Source: Eubacteriaceae bacterium
GTDB taxonomy: Bacteria; Bacillota; Clostridia; Oscillospirales; Acutalibacteraceae
Length of the DNA: 64,000 bases
Assembly (NCBI GenBank): GCA_021770095.1
Contig: JAETRQ010000010.1
Span: 1 to 64,000 of the forward strand
Reading direction: 5' to 3'
The notes beneath the pieces were generated by a model. That model ran no database searches. It saw nothing but the letters and a program-made list of their open reading frames with translations, and was not told the origin of the DNA. Below are positions 1-8,967 of the stretch, in pieces (position 1 is the stretch's first letter; every line of letters starts with the position of its first letter). A program made the translations under genes and the position numbers.

Positions 1-87
1 AACAGATAATTGTAAATTATCCTTTATTTATGAAGTTTTAGATTGTTAATGAATTCTGATAAATCATTTAATAATCGACAAAAATAA

Positions 88-112
88 AAAGCCGTTCAGA
101 AGAACGGCTTTT
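88..112. terminator. Intrinsic terminator at the left edge
   Basis: GCCGTTC pairs with GAACGGC around a four-base loop and is followed by TTTT. A-rich DNA on the left side would let it work on both strands. It probably ends a gene lying left of the window and insulates the restriction operon. Confidence 0.7.
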
Positions 113-167
113 GTTGTATAAAATATTTTATTTAAGTCCTAAAAATCAAACCATAAATTACATATTA

Positions 168-196
168 TTGTAATTAATTATAAAATATGATAATAT
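168..196 (+). promoter_or_regulatory. Probable promoter of the type I R-M operon
   Basis: TTGTAA, a 17-bp spacer and TAATAT form a sigma-A-like promoter ending 35 bases before the first ATG of the operon. No other obvious promoter occurs between here and hsdM. Read by eye only. Confidence 0.5.
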
Positions 197-230
197 GTTA
201 CTATATAAAATTTAAGTGAGCGTGATACGT

Positions 231-920
231 ATGTCAAAAGGTCTAGTATATATATTAACTAACCCATGTTTAGATGGTTGGGTTAAAATAGGAATGACTG
301 AAAGAAATGATATAGAAAAAAGATTGCAGGAACTTAATTCTCCAACAAATCTTCCGCTTTCATATCGTTGTTATGCTACTTATAAAGTTGATAATCCACT
401 TGAGATTGAAAAAAGAATACATAGTATTATTGATAGAGTTGATAATTCTTTGCATGCAAGGGAACAACTTGATAATGGTCGAATACGAGAACGAGAGTTC
501 TTCAAGATTTCTCCAGAAACAGCTTATGGAATATTTAAGGATATAGCTGTATTGAGAAATGATGAGGAAAATCTTAAGCTTTATACACCGACTGCCCTTC
601 AATCCCAAGAGCAGGAAATTGCAGAAAGCAGAACCAAACGTTCAAACAATTCTTTTAATCTGCTGGGTATTGAAATTGATGAAGAAATTTCCTTCTTATA
701 CGATGACACTATAGTTGCAAAAGTGTTCAACAGCAAAAATAAAGTCGAGTTTAAAAATGAAGTCTATTCAGTAACAGGATTAGCAAAAAAGATACTTATT
801 GAGAGATATAACTGGCAAGATAATCTGCATGTCAATGGATGGAGATTTTTTACTAAAGATGGTGTTACACTCAGCGATTTGCGTGACCAGATTGAAAGCG
901 AACAAGAAGAGGAAGAATAA
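231..920 (+). CDS. GIY-YIG (T5orf172-type) protein with C-terminal RAMA-like domain
   Basis: The first ~75 residues match the GIY-YIG nuclease fold of the T5orf172/MUG113 type: LVYIL, then WVKIGMT, then a conserved Glu-Lys near IEKRIHSI. The C-terminal ~80 residues (an FKNEVYSVTG segment, NGWRFF, then TLSDLR) resemble RAMA/DUF4357-like domains associated with restriction systems. The middle is polar and unassigned, and the tail is acidic (EQEEEE). ATG 231 is preferred because the family starts directly before the VYIL strand; a GTG at 216 would add five residues. It ends 2 bases before hsdM, so it is co-transcribed. A DNA-binding or DNA-cutting accessory of the R-M system is inferred. Confidence 0.72.
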   Translation: MSKGLVYILTNPCLDGWVKIGMTERNDIEKRLQELNSPTNLPLSYRCYATYKVDNPLEIEKRIHSIIDRVDNSLHAREQLDNGRIREREFFKISPETAYGIFKDIAVLRNDEENLKLYTPTALQSQEQEIAESRTKRSNNSFNLLGIEIDEEISFLYDDTIVAKVFNSKNKVEFKNEVYSVTGLAKKILIERYNWQDNLHVNGWRFFTKDGVTLSDLRDQIESEQEEEE

Positions 921-922
921 TT

Positions 923-2482
923 ATGGATACTCGTAAAGAACAAGAAAGAGATGAGTTGCACAGAGCAATATGGAGTATTGCTGATGATCTGCGCGGCAGT
1001 GTTGACGGATGGGATTTCAAGAGCTATATTCTTGGAATTATGTTCTATCGTTACATATCTGAAAATTTAACGAATTATATCAATGCCGGCGAAATCGAAT
1101 CTGGCAATGCTGATTTTGATTACACCTTGCTGTCTGATGAAGATGCAGAGATTGCAAAGGATGACCTTGTTGCAACCAAAGGCTTTTTTATTCTTCCGTC
1201 AGAGCTTTTTGTAAACGTTCGTAAAAATGCGGCGAATGATGAAAACTTAAATGAAACACTTGAAAAAGTTTTTCATAATATTGAGGAGTCTGCCAAAGGT
1301 ACAACAAGCGAGGATGATTTTTCAGGACTTTTTGACGATATTGATGTTAATAGCAATAAACTCGGTGCAACGGTTGCGAAGAGAAATGACAAGCTTGTAA
1401 AACTCCTTGACGGTATCGGCAATATGAATCTTGGCAATTACCAGGATAATACCATTGACGCTTTTGGTGATGCTTATGAATATCTTATGAGTATGTACGC
1501 ATCAAATGCAGGTAAAAGCGGCGGAGAGTTCTTTACTCCTCAGGAGGTATCAGAGCTCCTTACAAGAATTGCGGTTATCGGTAAAACAGAGGTCAATAAG
1601 GTTTATGACCCAGCCTGCGGCTCGGGTTCGCTTCTTTTGAAATCTGCTAAAGTTCTCGGCAAGGATAATGTCCGTCAAGGCTTTTTCGGGCAAGAGATAA
1701 ATATAACAACGTATAACCTTTGCCGTATCAATATGTTCCTTCACGATATTGATTATGACAAATTTGATATTGCAAACGAAGATACACTTTTAAGTCCGCA
1801 GCATTGGGATGATGAGCCGTTTGAGGTTATTGTTTCCAATCCTCCATACTCAATTAAGTGGGAGGGTGATGATAACCCTGTGTTAATCAATGATCCTCGT
1901 TTTTCTCCTGCAGGTGTACTTGCTCCAAAATCGAAGGCAGACCTTGCTTTTGTTATGCACGCACTTTCCTGGCTTGCAACTAACGGTACTGCTGCTATTG
2001 TTTGTTTTCCCGGTATTATGTATCGTGGCGGAGCAGAGAAGAAAATCAGGAAGTATCTTATTGATAATAACTATATTGATGCAATTATTCAGCTGCCTGA
2101 TAATCTGTTTTATGGTACAAGCATTGCAACTTGTATTATGGTTATGAAAAAGGCGAAAACAGATAACAAAGTGCTTTTTATTGATGCATCGAAAGAATGT
2201 AAAAAGGTTACGAATAATAATAAACTGACTGAGGAAAATATTGCAAAAATAGTTGATGAGGTGGTCTCAAGAGAAGATGTTGACTATTTTGCTCGACTTG
2301 TCCCTTATGATGAGATTAAGGAGCAGGAATATAATCTTTCAGTATCAACCTATGTTGAGCAGGAGGATACACGAGAGGTTATTGATATTAAAGAACTTAA
2401 TGCACAGATTGAACAAATTGTTGCAAGAGAAAATGTTTTAAGAGCAGAGATAGATAAGATTATTAAAGAGATAGAGGGATAA
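923..2482 (+). CDS. hsdM: Type I restriction-modification methyltransferase subunit HsdM
   Basis: This is the N6-adenine methyltransferase subunit; in type I systems two copies plus one HsdS form the modification enzyme. Residues 1-50 are the HsdM N-terminal helical domain (DLRGSVDGWDFKSYILGIMF). The SAM-binding motif I is DPACGSGSLL (~229-238) and the catalytic motif IV is NPPY (~306-309), so it looks active. The length of 519 residues is normal for the family. The C-terminal ~50 residues are helical, as expected for the HsdS contact. The gene lies 2 bases after the GIY-YIG gene and 6 bases before a membrane-protein gene, so it is mid-operon. Confidence 0.97.
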   Translation: MDTRKEQERDELHRAIWSIADDLRGSVDGWDFKSYILGIMFYRYISENLTNYINAGEIESGNADFDYTLLSDEDAEIAKDDLVATKGFFILPSELFVNVRKNAANDENLNETLEKVFHNIEESAKGTTSEDDFSGLFDDIDVNSNKLGATVAKRNDKLVKLLDGIGNMNLGNYQDNTIDAFGDAYEYLMSMYASNAGKSGGEFFTPQEVSELLTRIAVIGKTEVNKVYDPACGSGSLLLKSAKVLGKDNVRQGFFGQEINITTYNLCRINMFLHDIDYDKFDIANEDTLLSPQHWDDEPFEVIVSNPPYSIKWEGDDNPVLINDPRFSPAGVLAPKSKADLAFVMHALSWLATNGTAAIVCFPGIMYRGGAEKKIRKYLIDNNYIDAIIQLPDNLFYGTSIATCIMVMKKAKTDNKVLFIDASKECKKVTNNNKLTEENIAKIVDEVVSREDVDYFARLVPYDEIKEQEYNLSVSTYVEQEDTREVIDIKELNAQIEQIVARENVLRAEIDKIIKEIEG

Positions 2483-2488
2483 TTTTAA

Positions 2489-3256
2489 ATGAGTATGAAA
2501 GAATATATCCATCATATACATGGCAATCCAGCAGATAATACAATGTTAGATTGTCCTGATGTTAGTTGTAAATACAATGCTGATACATACGATTTTAGTA
2601 AAATATGTATTTTGTTTTTCTCAATCGTGTTGCTAATAGTTTCAGTATTGTTAATTATTTTTTCAAAAAATTCAATTTTACAAATGATAGCATCTGCAGT
2701 ATTAGGTGGTGTATTTAGTGCTATTGTATGGTTAATTACTGTTTGGCATAATGATAAGACAAATGCTGAAATCAGCAGAATTGAGCATCGACTTTATATT
2801 GTTGATAGTTTAATAAACTCAATTAATACTACGACTAATATTATAAATTACGAAACTTTGGAAATAACATCGTGTGACCAGGATGATTATATTAAAAGAC
2901 TTTTAATATTCGTAGGAAAACTTACAAATATAAAAGGTATTAAAGAAATTGATTGCTCAAAGCTTGAATTAAAATGGCTTGATGGACAAGACTGTTTTAT
3001 TGATAACTTTTTAAAAAAATTCAATCATTTGATGGAAAATCCTGAACCTATCAAAAGTAATTATGATATTGACAAAATATTAAACTTAAATGAATACATC
3101 TTAAAGACCGAATTAACAAGGTTAAAAGAAAAATTGTTAAGGCAACGTTTGTATGTGATTTGCGGGGATGCACCTGTGGATCAAAAAGATGTAGATAGAA
3201 GAATTAAATTAAAACGCATATTTGAGATATTTAACAAGGTAAAAAATAATGAGTAA
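2489..3256 (+). CDS. Unknown two-segment membrane protein inside the hsd operon
   Basis: I do not recognise this 255-residue protein. Two adjacent hydrophobic segments lie at about residues 32-55 and 60-83 (CILFFSIVLLIVSVLL; AVLGGVFSAIVWLI). A soluble, helix-rich region rich in Lys, Asp and Asn follows, presumably cytoplasmic. It sits between hsdM and hsdS, starts 6 bases after hsdM and overlaps hsdS by 8 bases, so its expression is tied to the R-M enzyme. It is more AT-rich than hsdM and hsdR, hinting at later insertion. A membrane-linked accessory or abortive-infection effector is conceivable, but only the position suggests it. Confidence 0.75.
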   Translation: MSMKEYIHHIHGNPADNTMLDCPDVSCKYNADTYDFSKICILFFSIVLLIVSVLLIIFSKNSILQMIASAVLGGVFSAIVWLITVWHNDKTNAEISRIEHRLYIVDSLINSINTTTNIINYETLEITSCDQDDYIKRLLIFVGKLTNIKGIKEIDCSKLELKWLDGQDCFIDNFLKKFNHLMENPEPIKSNYDIDKILNLNEYILKTELTRLKEKLLRQRLYVICGDAPVDQKDVDRRIKLKRIFEIFNKVKNNE

Positions 3257-5156
3257 ACTTGATGAATTGATTAGAGAATTATGTCCTGATGGTGTAGATT
3301 ATGTATCTGTTAATGAGATTTGTGACACAATAACTGATTATACAGCAGCAGGTTCTTTTGCTGATGTTGCAAAAAATGTTAAATATAATAGCAGTATTGA
3401 TTTTGCACAATTAATAAGAACCACTGATTTAAAATCGAATTTTAATGGTAATAGTTTTATATATGTTAATGAACATGCATTTGAATATTTATGGCGAGTA
3501 AATATTGATAGAGAGTCAATAGTGTTACCCAATGTAGGAAATTGTGGTGAAGTTTATTATGTGACTCCAAAAAGATTGCCACATAGCAATAATGTTTTAG
3601 GACCAAATGCTATATTAGTAAGAAGTTCAAAGGTTAATAATAGATTTTTGTATCATGTTTTTTTGTCAACTGAATTCCAAAATCTATTGAAGAAAATAAC
3701 TTCTAACACTGGTCAATCAAAATTCAATAAAACTAATTTTAGAAAGTTGAAGATTCCTATCCCCCCATTGGTAGTGCAAGAGGAAATTGTTAGGATACTT
3801 GATAATTTCACAGAACTCACGGCAGAACTCACGGCAGAACTCACAGCACGTCAAAAGCAATATGCGTATTATCGTGATTATCTTTTATCATTTGATAATG
3901 AGCAGGGTCTTGCTGATGATATGGAGTCAGTAGATATAAAAACTGCAAAAAGAGTTAAATTAGAAGATATATGTGAAGTGTATGATGGAACACATCAAAC
4001 TCCGAATTATACAGATAGTGGTGTAAAATTTGTAAGCGTTGAAAATATTAAAGATTTGTATGGAACAAAAAAATTCATTTCAGAAACTGATTTTGAAAAG
4101 TATAAAATTAAACCACAAATCAATGATATTTTAATGACGAGAATTGGAGATATTGGAACTCCTGCTATAGTGAATTCAAATGAGTCATTAGCTTATTATG
4201 TGAGTTTAGCTTTGTTAAGACCAAACACAAATGTAATTACAGCTGAATTCCTCTATCATTCTATTAGTAGCAAGGCTTTTAGAAAAGAATTAAATAAGCA
4301 TACAATCCATACAGCTGTTCCTATTAAAATAAATAAGAATGATATAGGTAAATGTTTTATAAATGTTCCTTCTATAGAAATTCAAAATAAAATCGTTTCT
4401 ATACTTAATAGATTTGATAATTTATGTAATGGTATTGCTGATGGATTGCCTGCAGAAATTGAGGCAAGAAAGAAACAGTATGAATATTACAGAGATGCAT
4501 TACTTTCATTTGATGAAAAACTTTGTTCACAAATTGTTAAAGTAGAGAGAGAGAGAGAGCTGTTCCGCAGTAAAGTGATAAAGTGGCAAAAACTTGGTGA
4601 AGTTGCATCATATTCTAAAGATAGAATTTCAGTAGAAAACTTGCACTCTGAAAATTATGTTGGTGTTGACAATTTACTTCAAAATCGTGCAGGTAAAAAG
4701 TCTGCTGAATATGTTCCATCAATTGGTAGATGCACAGAATATAAATTGAATGATATTCTTATTGGAAATATTAGACCATATCTTAAAAAAATTTGGCTTG
4801 CTGATAATAATGGTGGAACTAATGGAGATGTACTTGATATAAGAGTTTTAGATACAACCATTTTATTACCTCGTTACCTATTTTATGTTTTATCATCAGA
4901 TAAGTTTTTTAACTATGATATGCAACATTCTAAAGGTGCAAAAATGCCAAGAGGAAATAAGGATGCTGTTATGAACTATCCTATTCCTATCCCTCCACTT
5001 GAAGAACAGCAAAGAATTGTATCTATTCTTGATAGATTTGACAAGCTTTGCAACGATATTTCAGAGGGCTTACCGGCTGAAATCAATGCAAGACAAAAAC
5101 AATATGAATATTACAGAGATAAGTTATTAACTTTTAAGGAGAAGAAAACTGTATGA
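3249..5156 (+). CDS. hsdS: Type I R-M specificity subunit HsdS with three recognition domains
   Basis: HsdS dictates the bipartite DNA target of type I enzymes. Family members usually have two target-recognition domains (TRDs) and ~400-450 residues; this one has 635. Three TRD-plus-conserved-helix units are visible. Each TRD ends in a [P]IP[P]-type segment followed by a helix with RQKQYAYYRDYLLSF (~174-220), RKKQYEYYRDALLSF (~378-430) or RQKQYEYYRDKLLTF (~581-630). The first helix contains TAEL repeats, as in the EcoR124I family. It overlaps the gene on either side (8 and 4 bases). The reading frame is intact, so it is a fusion or duplication, not a pseudogene. Which TRDs are used cannot be told. 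Confidence 0.93.
   Translation: MSKLDELIRELCPDGVDYVSVNEICDTITDYTAAGSFADVAKNVKYNSSIDFAQLIRTTDLKSNFNGNSFIYVNEHAFEYLWRVNIDRESIVLPNVGNCGEVYYVTPKRLPHSNNVLGPNAILVRSSKVNNRFLYHVFLSTEFQNLLKKITSNTGQSKFNKTNFRKLKIPIPPLVVQEEIVRILDNFTELTAELTAELTARQKQYAYYRDYLLSFDNEQGLADDMESVDIKTAKRVKLEDICEVYDGTHQTPNYTDSGVKFVSVENIKDLYGTKKFISETDFEKYKIKPQINDILMTRIGDIGTPAIVNSNESLAYYVSLALLRPNTNVITAEFLYHSISSKAFRKELNKHTIHTAVPIKINKNDIGKCFINVPSIEIQNKIVSILNRFDNLCNGIADGLPAEIEARKKQYEYYRDALLSFDEKLCSQIVKVERERELFRSKVIKWQKLGEVASYSKDRISVENLHSENYVGVDNLLQNRAGKKSAEYVPSIGRCTEYKLNDILIGNIRPYLKKIWLADNNGGTNGDVLDIRVLDTTILLPRYLFYVLSSDKFFNYDMQHSKGAKMPRGNKDAVMNYPIPIPPLEEQQRIVSILDRFDKLCNDISEGLPAEINARQKQYEYYRDKLLTFKEKKTV
3811..3846 (+). repeat. Three tandem 12-bp repeats in hsdS (TAEL codons)
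   Basis: The unit CAGAACTCACGG occurs twice, followed by CAGAACTCACAG. It codes for the repeated residues TAEL in the helix after the first recognition domain. In EcoR124I and EcoR124II two versus three such repeats change the recognition spacer by one base. In-frame slippage here would alter specificity without breaking the gene. Confidence 0.9.
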
Positions 5157-8100
5157 GTCAATACAATATAGTTATGAGTACAGCTGAAAGTACAGTTGTT
5201 GTTAAATATGAGCCACAAAAAACTCGCTCAGATGCTTATCAGAGTGAACAGGCTCTTGAAGATGCATTCATTAAGATACTGACTGAACAGGGCTATGAAC
5301 GTTTGATTATTCATAGTCAAACCGGTCTTATTGCGAATTTACGTGTTCAGCTTGAAAAACTCAATAACTATAAATTCAGCGATAAGGAGTGGAAATATTT
5401 TTTTGACTATAATATTGCAAGCTCTGCTGATGGTATTGTACAGAAAACACGTAAGATACAAGAGGATTATGTTCAGGTATTAAAGCGTGATGATGGCTCA
5501 TCAAAGAATATTTATCTGATTGATAAGAAAAATATACATAATAATTCTTTACAGGTTATCAATCAGTATGTTGATGATAACGGAAGTCACGAAACACGTT
5601 ATGATGTTACGATTCTTGTAAATGGTTTGCCATTAGTTCACATTGAGCTCAAGCGCAGGGGTGTTGCACTTAAAGAGGCTTTCAATCAGATTAACCGTTA
5701 TCAGCGTGACAGTTTTTGGTCAGGCTGTGGACTGTATGAATATGTACAGATATTTGTTGTATCTAATGGCACACACACCAAGTATTATTCAAACACAACC
5801 CGTGATTTGCATATTAAAGAGGTTTCAAACACAAGACGAAACAAGAAAAAATCAAGCAACAGTTTTGAATTTACATCCTACTGGGCAGATGCAAATAATA
5901 AAATCATTCCTGATCTTGTTGATTTTACGAAAACCTTCTTTGCAAAGCATACAATACTGAATATACTTACAAGGTATTGTGTTTTTACATCAGAAGAAAT
6001 GCTTTTGGTTATGCGACCGTATCAGATTGTTGCAACTGAAAAGATACTGAACAGAATTGAGATTTCAACGAATTACAAGAAAACAGGAACGGTTGATGCA
6101 GGCGGTTATATCTGGCACACCACAGGAAGCGGTAAAACGCTGACCTCATTTAAAACCGCACAGCTTGCGACTGCTTTGCCCTATATTGACAAAGTGCTTT
6201 TTGTGGTTGACAGAAAGGACCTTGACTATCAGACTATCAAGGAATATGACCGATTTGAAAAGGGTGCAGCAAACAGCAATAAAAGCACTGCTGTTTTACA
6301 AAGACAGCTTGAAGATACTGCATCAAAGATTATTGTAACAACCATTCAAAAGCTGGATATGTTTATTCAAAAGAATAAATTCCACGATGTTTACAATAAG
6401 CATATTGTATTGATTTTTGATGAGTGCCATCGTTCCCAGTTTGGTGATATGCACCAGCGCATTATTAAGCATTTTAACAATTATCATATTTTCGGTTTTA
6501 CAGGTACGCCTATATTTACTGTTAATTCACCAAGCGGCGGTAATCCAAATTTAAGAACAACACAGCAGGCTTTTGGTGATAAACTCCATACATACACAAT
6601 TGTTGATGCTATCAATGACGGTAATGTTCTGCCGTTTCGTATTGATTATATTAACACGGTTAAGGCAAAGGATGATGTTAAGGACAAGCAGGTCAATGCC
6701 ATTGAAACAGAGGAAACACTTGGCGCTCCTAAAAGGATAGAAGAGGTTGTTACTTACATACTTGAACATTTTGACCAGAAAACAAGGCGTAATGCTTTTT
6801 ATAGTCTTAAGGGTAAAAGGCTGAATGGTTTTAACTCCATGTTTGCAGTCAGTTCAATTTCTATGGCTAAAAAATATTATCTTGAATTCAAAAAGCAGAT
6901 AGCTGAAAAACATAAGGATTTAACGATTGCTACCATTTACTCCTTTGCACCTAATGAGGAAGACCCTTATGAGGGTATTCTTGCTGATGAAAGCTTTGAT
7001 ACTGAAGATTTAGATAAAAGCTCCCGTGATTTTCTTGAAAGTGCTATTGATGATTATAACAAAATTTTCAAGACTAATTTTGATACAACATCAAAAGGTT
7101 TTCAGGATTATTATAAGGATTTGTCCGACAAGATTAAGAAAAGGGAAGTTGACCTTGTAATCGTTGTTAATATGTTTTTAACAGGCTTTGATGCGACTAC
7201 TCTTAATACTTTATGGGTGGATAAAAACTTAAAGCAGCACGGACTGATTCAGGCATTTTCACGTACCAACAGAATACTGAATTCTGTTAAAACCTATGGT
7301 AATATTGTTTGTTTCAGAGATTTACAGCAGCAGACAAATGATGCAATCGGCTTGTTTGGTGATAAAGAAGCAAGTGGTATTGTACTGCTTAAATCCTATA
7401 ATGATTATTACTATGGTTACGATGAAAACGATAAACATTATAAGGGTTATGAGGAGAGAATCGCAGAGCTTATTCAGAAATATCCGATTGGAGAACAGAT
7501 AATCGGAGAGCAAAACAAAAAGAAATTTGTTATGCTTTTCGGCAGTGTTTTAAGACTCAAAAATATTCTTTCATCATTTGATAAATTTGAGGGAAATGAA
7601 ATACTCAAGCCTATTGATTTTCAGGATTATACAAGTATATATGTTGATATTTATGATGAGTTTAAGCAACTCAAAGATAAGGACAAAGAGAGCATCAAGG
7701 ATGATGTTGTCTTTGAGATGGAGCTTGTTAAACAGGTAGAAGTAAATATTGATTATATACTTATGCTTGTTGCTTTATATCATAAGTCAAATTGTCAGGA
7801 TAAGGATATTCTTGTATCTATTGATAAGGCAATCAGTGCAAGTCTGGAACTCCGTTCCAAGAAAGAACTTATTAATGAATTTATCAAAACAATCAATGTT
7901 CAGACCAATGTGGATGAGGATTGGGTTAAGTTTGTTGAGAAACAAAAAGAATCTGAAATTGAAAATATTATCAAAGAGCAAAAGCTGAAACCTGAAGAAA
8001 CAAAGAAGTTTATTGATAACTCATTCCGTGATGGTGTTCTTAAAACTACAGGAACTGATATTGATAAAATCCTGCCTGCAGTTTCTCGTTTTGGTGGAGG

Positions 8101-8176
8101 AAACAGAGCAGAAATCAAACAAAAAGTTATAGAAATTTTGCAATCTTTCTTTGAAAAATATTTTGGTATTGTATGA
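5153..8176 (+). CDS. hsdR: Type I restriction endonuclease subunit HsdR
   Basis: HsdR is the ATP-driven translocase and nuclease of the type I complex. The N-terminal nuclease core shows YDVTILVNG (~148) and the PD-(D/E)XK-type ELKRRG (~164-169). Helicase motif I is TTGSGKT (~322), motif II is DECH (~422) and motif III is FTGTP. A later motif lies in FSRTNRILNS. The 1007-residue length is typical and no catalytic residue is evidently lost. The start codon overlaps the hsdS stop (ATGA) and follows an AAGGAG site. The C-terminal helical region is the usual contact with the methylase core. It appears functional. Confidence 0.97.
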   Translation: MSQYNIVMSTAESTVVVKYEPQKTRSDAYQSEQALEDAFIKILTEQGYERLIIHSQTGLIANLRVQLEKLNNYKFSDKEWKYFFDYNIASSADGIVQKTRKIQEDYVQVLKRDDGSSKNIYLIDKKNIHNNSLQVINQYVDDNGSHETRYDVTILVNGLPLVHIELKRRGVALKEAFNQINRYQRDSFWSGCGLYEYVQIFVVSNGTHTKYYSNTTRDLHIKEVSNTRRNKKKSSNSFEFTSYWADANNKIIPDLVDFTKTFFAKHTILNILTRYCVFTSEEMLLVMRPYQIVATEKILNRIEISTNYKKTGTVDAGGYIWHTTGSGKTLTSFKTAQLATALPYIDKVLFVVDRKDLDYQTIKEYDRFEKGAANSNKSTAVLQRQLEDTASKIIVTTIQKLDMFIQKNKFHDVYNKHIVLIFDECHRSQFGDMHQRIIKHFNNYHIFGFTGTPIFTVNSPSGGNPNLRTTQQAFGDKLHTYTIVDAINDGNVLPFRIDYINTVKAKDDVKDKQVNAIETEETLGAPKRIEEVVTYILEHFDQKTRRNAFYSLKGKRLNGFNSMFAVSSISMAKKYYLEFKKQIAEKHKDLTIATIYSFAPNEEDPYEGILADESFDTEDLDKSSRDFLESAIDDYNKIFKTNFDTTSKGFQDYYKDLSDKIKKREVDLVIVVNMFLTGFDATTLNTLWVDKNLKQHGLIQAFSRTNRILNSVKTYGNIVCFRDLQQQTNDAIGLFGDKEASGIVLLKSYNDYYYGYDENDKHYKGYEERIAELIQKYPIGEQIIGEQNKKKFVMLFGSVLRLKNILSSFDKFEGNEILKPIDFQDYTSIYVDIYDEFKQLKDKDKESIKDDVVFEMELVKQVEVNIDYILMLVALYHKSNCQDKDILVSIDKAISASLELRSKKELINEFIKTINVQTNVDEDWVKFVEKQKESEIENIIKEQKLKPEETKKFIDNSFRDGVLKTTGTDIDKILPAVSRFGGGNRAEIKQKVIEILQSFFEKYFGIV

Positions 8177-8202
8177 TTAATTTATAAAAAGGAATTAAAT
8201 CT

Positions 8203-8868
8203 ATGTTTTATTTTGAAAGGTTTTTTGATGAGTTTAAGAAAGAAATTTTTAAAAACAGAAGCAGAAAAATGAATATAGTTGATGGAATATTATTAACTTT
8301 AACAATTATATTAGGTTTAGCTGCATTAGTTCTATTTGAACTGAAATCATTGAAATTTATTAATATTAGGGTTACTTTATTTGTAATAATTCTATTACTG
8401 CTTGCAGTTGCTTTTTATACAATTCTTATGATTAAAATCAGCAAGGAAAATAAAAAAATTGATTTTTTTAAGTTACATAAAGAGAATGTAACAGATAGAA
8501 TAATTGAATTATTAAAGTGTAAGCAGTATGATTTTTATAATGTAAATAAGATAAATTGGTTAATTGATTGTTGCAATAAGAAGTTAAGTGAAAAGAGTGA
8601 TTTTAATAAGTCAATAAGTGCTTTAAAAACTTTGAATTCTTGGTTTTTACCACTGCTAACATTGGCATTAGGTATTGTTGTTCAAAAATTTTCTGATGAA
8701 GAATTAATATATTATATTGCGATAATAATTATCGGTTTTGCTATATTATGCATGTTTTCAATAATGCTAACACCGGTAATAGAATATTTTAATTGTCCTA
8801 ACAAAAACTGTTTAGAATATTTGTTAGGAGAACTGGAGTTTATAAAAACTGATTTGTCTAATAAATAA
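8203..8868 (+). CDS. Unknown four-segment membrane protein at the end of the hsd operon
   Basis: I do not recognise this 221-residue protein. Four hydrophobic segments are visible: about residues 25-47 (VDGILLTLTIILGLAALVLF), 53-77, 146-165 (SWFLPLLTLALGIVV) and 170-195. A charged, Lys-rich loop of ~70 residues lies between segments 2 and 3. It starts 26 bases after hsdR with AAAGGAATT in front, so it probably belongs to the same transcript. It is very AT-rich, like the membrane gene between hsdM and hsdS, but shows no clear similarity to it. Its role is unknown. Confidence 0.72.
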   Translation: MFYFERFFDEFKKEIFKNRSRKMNIVDGILLTLTIILGLAALVLFELKSLKFINIRVTLFVIILLLLAVAFYTILMIKISKENKKIDFFKLHKENVTDRIIELLKCKQYDFYNVNKINWLIDCCNKKLSEKSDFNKSISALKTLNSWFLPLLTLALGIVVQKFSDEELIYYIAIIIIGFAILCMFSIMLTPVIEYFNCPNKNCLEYLLGELEFIKTDLSNK

Positions 8869-8932
8869 AAAGATTATTTAAACTGATACAAACTTATACA
8901 AAGTTAAATCAAAAATAATTTAATAAATTTTA

Positions 8933-8961
8933 TTGACAGATGCAAAAGTATCTGCTAATAT
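8933..8961 (+). promoter_or_regulatory. Strong sigma-A promoter of the mobilization region
   Basis: TTGACA, exactly 17 bp, then TAATAT with a TGC extended -10. It is the best promoter match in the left part of the window. It drives a structured ~200-nt leader and probably mobC and the relaxase if the leader terminator is passed. Confidence 0.75.
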
Positions 8962-8967
8962 TTGGAT

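Noticed and set aside
5153-8176. HsdR as a broken gene
   Set aside because: Nuclease and helicase motifs are all present and the frame is intact.
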